Shown here: one piece after another, positions 60,399 through 64,000 of the stretch | Layout of the letters: each line of letters opens with the position of its first letter | How positions within the stretch are numbered: position 1 is the stretch's first letter | From: Zhaonella formicivorans | GTDB lineage: Bacteria > Bacillota > DUOV01 > Zhaonellaceae | Assembly: GCF_004353525.1 (NCBI RefSeq) | Contig: NZ_CP085524.1 | Location: forward strand, 2,935,001 to 2,999,000 | Direction of reading: 5' to 3' | Length of the DNA stretch: 64,000 bases | Notes under the pieces: generated by a model | The model's database searches: none | Told to the model about the DNA's origin: nothing | Seen by the model: the letters and a program-made list of their open reading frames with translations, nothing else | Program-made: the position numbers and the translations under genes

Positions 60399-62393
60399 TT
60401 GAAATTAAGACCAAAAAACGCTGGAGGAGTCAGCCTAAAGGTTTGGCTGGTTTCGATGCTGATGCTTTTTGCAGTTTTGCCGTTGGTGGCTGTAACAATT
60501 GTAGGAAACAGCGTTTTAACTGAAAATCTTAAAAACCTTATTTTTGATAGTAAAAAGGCGGCTGCCACAGCTGCTGCCAGGGAAATCGAAAGCTACATTT
60601 CGCACACCCGCTTGGCATTGTCTAATTTTTCCGGTCAAGAACTGGTTCATAACTTTGCGGAGCCGGAAGCACAACAGGTGGCAATTAAAAACCTGCAGGA
60701 GCATTACCCTCAACTGCAATATGTTTATGTGATGGATCGGGACGGAAAGGTACGGAATGTAAGCCCCAGGGAAGGATGGAACGATTGGGATTTTGGCGAC
60801 AGGGACTGGTTTAAACAGGTCATGTCATCTGGGGAGCCCTATCTTTCCGGTTCCTTCATCTCCAACGCTACTAACCAGCCCATGGTCTTTACGGTCTATC
60901 CGCTTAAAAACCCGAGCGGAGAACTGGTGGGAGCAGTTGGAGCCAATATTGATCTTGAGAGGATCAGCAAGACGATTAACGCCTTGAAAGTAGGAAAAAC
61001 AGGCTATGCCTTTGCTATCGACGGCAATGGTGTCATAACTGTGCATCCCAATCATGAATTAGTGTTGAAACAGGAGAAGTTTGAGAATGAACTGGCACAA
61101 GAAGCGCTGGCCGGAAAGACCGGCTCAGGTGAATACATCATTGATGGTAAAAAGAAAGTAGCTGCTTATGCGCCGGTAGAATCCCTGGGATGGGGTGTGT
61201 TTTTCACCCAGGACCGGGCAGAGGCTATGGCTGCTAAAGCTGAGATTACAGAGAGAATCATTTTGATACTTATTATCAGTATTATTTTGGCAATAGCATT
61301 GGGTTATGTACTATCTGACCGCATTGCCCGCTCTTTAAAAGAGCTGGTTAGTCATGCCGAGGTTTTGGCTCAAGGGGATTTCACCCGGGAGATTGAGCCT
61401 AAAGGGATGAGAGAGGAGCGGCAGCTAGGGTTGGCATTCAAGCGTATGCAGGAAAGCCTGCGTTCCCTGATTAAACAGGCTAACTCCAGTTCCCAGAACC
61501 TTGCGGCGTCCAGTGAGCAGTTGGCCAAAGCCGCGGAGGAAGTGGGAAGGTCTGCGCAGCAGGTCACCCAGACTGTACAGCAAATGGCAGCAGGCTCTCA
61601 GGAACAGGCGGGTCAAACTAATGAGATCATGGGTTATGTGGCTGATATGGCCCAAAGCATTACAGGTGTTAATACAGACATTCAGGAGGTTAACAAACGG
61701 GCCAATGTTGCCAAGGAAGAGGCAATGAAAGGCAGACAACATGTCCAGCAATCAGTTGCCCAGATGGAGCTCATCACTAATAAGGTAGACGAGACGGCCA
61801 AAGCGATTAAGGGGCTGGATGAGCGTTCAGGTAAAATTAGTGAGATTGTAAATCTTATTACGGGAATTGCGGAACAAACCAATTTGCTGGCTTTGAATGC
61901 TGCAATTGAAGCGGCTAGAGCCGGCGAGCAGGGCAGAGGTTTTGCGGTAGTGGCAGAAGAGGTCAGAAAACTGGCCGAAGAGTCGGCAAATGCCGCCAGG
62001 CAAATTGCCCAGCTTATTAAGGAAGTGCAGAATGAAACGAAACAATGCGTTGCTATTATGAATGAAAGCATCGACGAGGTGAGTTCCGGAACGGAAATTA
62101 TCAACCAGGCCGAACAGTCTTTTGAGGAGATTGCCAAGGTGATTGAAGAACTTAACAGCAAGATTACCGGTGCTGCCTCTGGCGCCCTGCAAATTGTGGA
62201 AATGGCCGCCAAAGCCAAAGAAGGGATCGAAAATATTGCAGCTATAGGTCAGCAAGCGGCAAGCAGTACCCAGGAGGTGGCCGCTTCTGCCGAGGAGCAG
62301 TCAGCCTCAGTGGAGGAAATTGTCAGCTCTGTAGAAGAATTGGCCAGAATGGCACAAGAGCTGCAAGACGAGATTAAGGCCTTTAAAGTTTAG
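60399..62393 (+). CDS. Methyl-accepting chemotaxis protein with dCache sensor
   Basis: 664 aa. TM1 at about 10-35, extracellular double-Cache domain ([48 protein letters not shown]), TM2 about 287-307, HAMP, then the signalling coiled coil with hairpin tip [20 protein letters not shown] (about 490-515). Ligand unknown; dCache domains often bind amino acids or other small organics. TTG start after GAAGGGAG. Single gene; no che genes nearby. Confidence 0.93.
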   Translation: MKLRPKNAGGVSLKVWLVSMLMLFAVLPLVAVTIVGNSVLTENLKNLIFDSKKAAATAAAREIESYISHTRLALSNFSGQELVHNFAEPEAQQVAIKNLQEHYPQLQYVYVMDRDGKVRNVSPREGWNDWDFGDRDWFKQVMSSGEPYLSGSFISNATNQPMVFTVYPLKNPSGELVGAVGANIDLERISKTINALKVGKTGYAFAIDGNGVITVHPNHELVLKQEKFENELAQEALAGKTGSGEYIIDGKKKVAAYAPVESLGWGVFFTQDRAEAMAAKAEITERIILILIISIILAIALGYVLSDRIARSLKELVSHAEVLAQGDFTREIEPKGMREERQLGLAFKRMQESLRSLIKQANSSSQNLAASSEQLAKAAEEVGRSAQQVTQTVQQMAAGSQEQAGQTNEIMGYVADMAQSITGVNTDIQEVNKRANVAKEEAMKGRQHVQQSVAQMELITNKVDETAKAIKGLDERSGKISEIVNLITGIAEQTNLLALNAAIEAARAGEQGRGFAVVAEEVRKLAEESANAARQIAQLIKEVQNETKQCVAIMNESIDEVSSGTEIINQAEQSFEEIAKVIEELNSKITGAASGALQIVEMAAKAKEGIENIAAIGQQAASSTQEVAASAEEQSASVEEIVSSVEELARMAQELQDEIKAFKV

Positions 62394-62501
62394 GTAGGCT
62401 TTTGCAATGAAAAGGTAAGAGGCAAGCAATAACCAGACATAGTGTTTTTCTTCCCCGCATATTGTTAGTAAAGAGTGAGTGGCTCTTGGGGAGGGAAATG
62501 T

Positions 62502-63233
62502 ATGGCAAGATTCCGGTCTAAAGTTTTGCGGGTAAGGCTTCAGTATCTGGTTTACCTGGCCATTTTGACCGTGGTAGTGATTAACGGCTACAGGTTTGTG
62601 GGCTTAAGGCTGAACCAAGAGGCTATCGAGACTATGTCCTGGGCCTTGGCCAACAAAGTTGTGGTTATTGACCCCGGCCATGGCGGCTATGATCCTGGCA
62701 AGATTGGCGTCGCCGGTACCAAAGAAAAGGATTTAAACCTAGCCATCGCCAAAAAACTAGCCAGAGTAATGGGCAATGCCGGTGCCCTGGTGGTGTTAAC
62801 CAGAGAAACCGATAAGGATTTAGTCACCCCGGGTGAAGGCACTATGAAAAAAAGAGACCTTGATAACCGCCTGAGAGTTGTGCAAGATGTCAAAGCTGAC
62901 ATCTATCTGGGCATTCAGGCCAACGCTTTTGGCACTCGCTGGACAGGAGCCCAAACTTTTTATAATATAAAAAATGAGGAAGGCAGGAAACTGGCAGTCA
63001 GCATCCAAAACGAGATTAAAAGGCAGCTAAGAAATACCGACCGTAAAGCATTGAAAATCAGCGATGAAAATTCTTATATGTTGAGAAATCTGCTGCACCT
63101 CCCTGCTGCTATTGTGGAAGTAGGCTTTATTTCCAATGCTGCCGAAGAAAAGCTTTTAAATGATCCTGACTACCAGCAAAAAATGGCCTTGGCTATTTAC
63201 GGTGGCGTGGTAAAGTACCTGAATGGAGAGTAA
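62502..63233 (+). CDS. cwlD: CwlD-like N-acetylmuramoyl-L-alanine amidase, altered zinc site
   Basis: 243 aa. One N-terminal membrane anchor (LQYLVYLAILTVVVINGYRF), then an Amidase_3 domain: VVIDPGHGGYDPG (first zinc His), the Glu in GTKEKDLN, and catalytic Glu in AAIVEVGFISN. The third zinc ligand, normally His in SIHxN, is Gln139 in YLGIQANAFG, so activity is doubtful or differently supported. CwlD makes muramic lactam in spore cortex. ATG 62502 after GGGAGGG. Confidence 0.85.
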   Translation: MARFRSKVLRVRLQYLVYLAILTVVVINGYRFVGLRLNQEAIETMSWALANKVVVIDPGHGGYDPGKIGVAGTKEKDLNLAIAKKLARVMGNAGALVVLTRETDKDLVTPGEGTMKKRDLDNRLRVVQDVKADIYLGIQANAFGTRWTGAQTFYNIKNEEGRKLAVSIQNEIKRQLRNTDRKALKISDENSYMLRNLLHLPAAIVEVGFISNAAEEKLLNDPDYQQKMALAIYGGVVKYLNGE

Positions 63234-63285
63234 TTGTCAGCCGCAATAAATTTCTAAAAATCTTTTAACAAATAGGGGTGCAAGG

Positions 63286-63792
63286 ATGGTGACAATGCGT
63301 TTTGCAATTTGGCAGACCCCCTTTGGGCATATGGGCGCCCTGGCCGGTGCAGCCGGGTTGATCTCCCTGACACTGCCTATGGAAAGCCCGGAAGATGTAT
63401 TCCGGGAACTCTTGGGTAAAGGGGAACCTGCTCATGAGGACTCAGGATACTTTGCCGGTTTGATCCGCGCTTTAACAAATTACTTTAATGGACAAGAGCT
63501 GAACTGCAGCTGCCAGCTGGACTTAAGCAGACTTACCCCTTTCCGCAGAAAGGTTTTGCAGGCGGTAGCCACGATCCCTTATGGGCAGGTGCGTTCGTAC
63601 AAATGGGTGGGGGAAAGTATCGGCTGTCTCAGGGGTTTCAGGGCTATTGGACAAGCCGTAGGTGCCAATCCCTTTCCTGTATTAATCCCATGCCACCGGG
63701 TGATCGCCAGCGACGGCAGCCTGGGGGGCTATACCGGGGGACTGGACCATAAGCGTAGGTTTCTGCGGCTTGAAGGGATAAAGATAAGTTAA
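63286..63792 (+). CDS. ogt: Methylated-DNA-protein cysteine methyltransferase (Ogt/MGMT)
   Basis: 168 aa. C-terminal domain with the DNA-binding helix region (TPFRRKVLQAVATIPYGQVR), Arg finger RAIGQAVG, and active-site PCHRVIASDGSLGGYTGG. It transfers alkyl groups from O6-guanine to its own Cys in a single turnover. ATG 63286, or ATG 63295, after AGGGGTGCAAGG. Confidence 0.92.
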   Translation: MVTMRFAIWQTPFGHMGALAGAAGLISLTLPMESPEDVFRELLGKGEPAHEDSGYFAGLIRALTNYFNGQELNCSCQLDLSRLTPFRRKVLQAVATIPYGQVRSYKWVGESIGCLRGFRAIGQAVGANPFPVLIPCHRVIASDGSLGGYTGGLDHKRRFLRLEGIKIS

Positions 63793-63820
63793 TAGCAAAA
63801 CGTTGAACTTTTGTCACTGC

Positions 63821-63866
63821 AAAAATCGCCGTTTCGGTTTTAAGACCCAAGCGGCGATTTGATTTT
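63821..63866. terminator. Terminator hairpin after ogt
   Basis: AAATCGCCG and CGGCGATTT pair around about 20 nt; T-rich sequence follows and A-rich precedes, so it may work from either side. Confidence 0.65.
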
Positions 63867-63944
63867 AGGACAATAGGGAGCAAATACCCTGGATAAATTT
63901 TAGATCCGGGTAGAAACTACCAGTAGTATACGGAGGTGGATAGA

Positions 63945-64000
63945 ATGGGAGAAATAGTGCATGCCGGTTTTTTGCCCCATCCACCGGTGATGGTGCCTGA
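63945..64000 (+). CDS. Start of a LigB/MEMO-type (AmmeMemoRadiSam) protein, partial
   Basis: The first 18 codons only: MGEIVHAGFLPHPPVMVP, behind CGGAGGTGG. HAGFLPHPPVMVP resembles the opening of the class III extradiol dioxygenase-like domain in AmmeMemoRadiSam system proteins. The gene runs off the window. Confidence 0.6.
   Translation, partial: MGEIVHAGFLPHPPVMVP

Noticed and set aside
62475-62501. Upstream GTG start for cwlD
   Set aside because: The GGGAGGG site lies within the added codons and is correctly spaced only for ATG 62502.

Overview
The window carries the conserved stress/translation/transcription superoperon of a low-to-mid GC endospore-former-type Firmicute. The order ctsR-mcsA-mcsB-clpC-radA-disA-carD-yacL-ispD-ispF-gltX-cysE-cysS-mrnC-thyX-rlmB-yacP-sigH-tuf, then the rplK-rpoBC, str, S10-spc-alpha and ecf-truA blocks, is that of Clostridia. 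thyX in this position, EF-Tu with a Cys-rich insert, a KOW protein between map and infA, and cwlD point to the Peptococcaceae/Desulfotomaculum-Pelotomaculum-Thermincola side of the class. This placement is inference; no species is claimed. Many genes start with GTG or TTG behind strong Shine-Dalgarno sequences.

Layout. 1-650: end of an rRNA locus (5S, tRNA-Asn) and an intergenic repeat element. 650-7.8 kb: CtsR heat-shock operon with CtsR operators, then radA, a wrecked disA and carD. 8-18.1 kb: PIN-TRAM protein, isoprenoid genes, gltX, a T-box controlled cysE-cysS cluster, mrnC, thyX, rlmB, yacP, sigH. 18.3-20.2 kb: tRNA-Tyr, initiator tRNA-Met, tRNA-Thr, tuf copy 1. 20.4-31.4 kb: rpmG-secE-nusG-rplK-rplA, L10 leader, rplJ-rplL, rpoB, rpoC. 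31.4-36.3 kb: L7Ae-like protein, rpsL, rpsG, fusA, tuf copy 2. 36.5-52.6 kb: S10/spc/alpha clusters with secY, adk, map, infA, rpoA, rplQ. 52.9-60.1 kb: ECF transporter module, truA, a 640-bp structured gap, an MFS transporter, two minus-strand genes, rplM-rpsI. 60.4-64 kb: a methyl-accepting chemotaxis protein, a CwlD-like amidase, an Ogt-type methyltransferase and the first codons of a LigB/MEMO-type protein.

The coding part is mostly orthodox; the unusual content is between genes and in a few damaged or altered genes. (1) At least 15 gaps hold arrays of a degenerate 7-bp unit, roughly YAGYYNN, usually as two inverted arms, many of them inside transcribed ribosomal-protein operons. (2) A second dispersed element ends in a small hairpin followed by AAGTTTTCTTT; five copies are visible. 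(3) disA is reduced to 87 in-frame codons with an early stop and loss of the diadenylate cyclase core. (4) The CwlD-like amidase has Gln where the family has a zinc-binding His. (5) Two unannotated compact RNA folds lie at 5.3-5.44 kb and 56.49-56.58 kb. (6) The two tuf genes, 16 kb apart, are almost base-identical.
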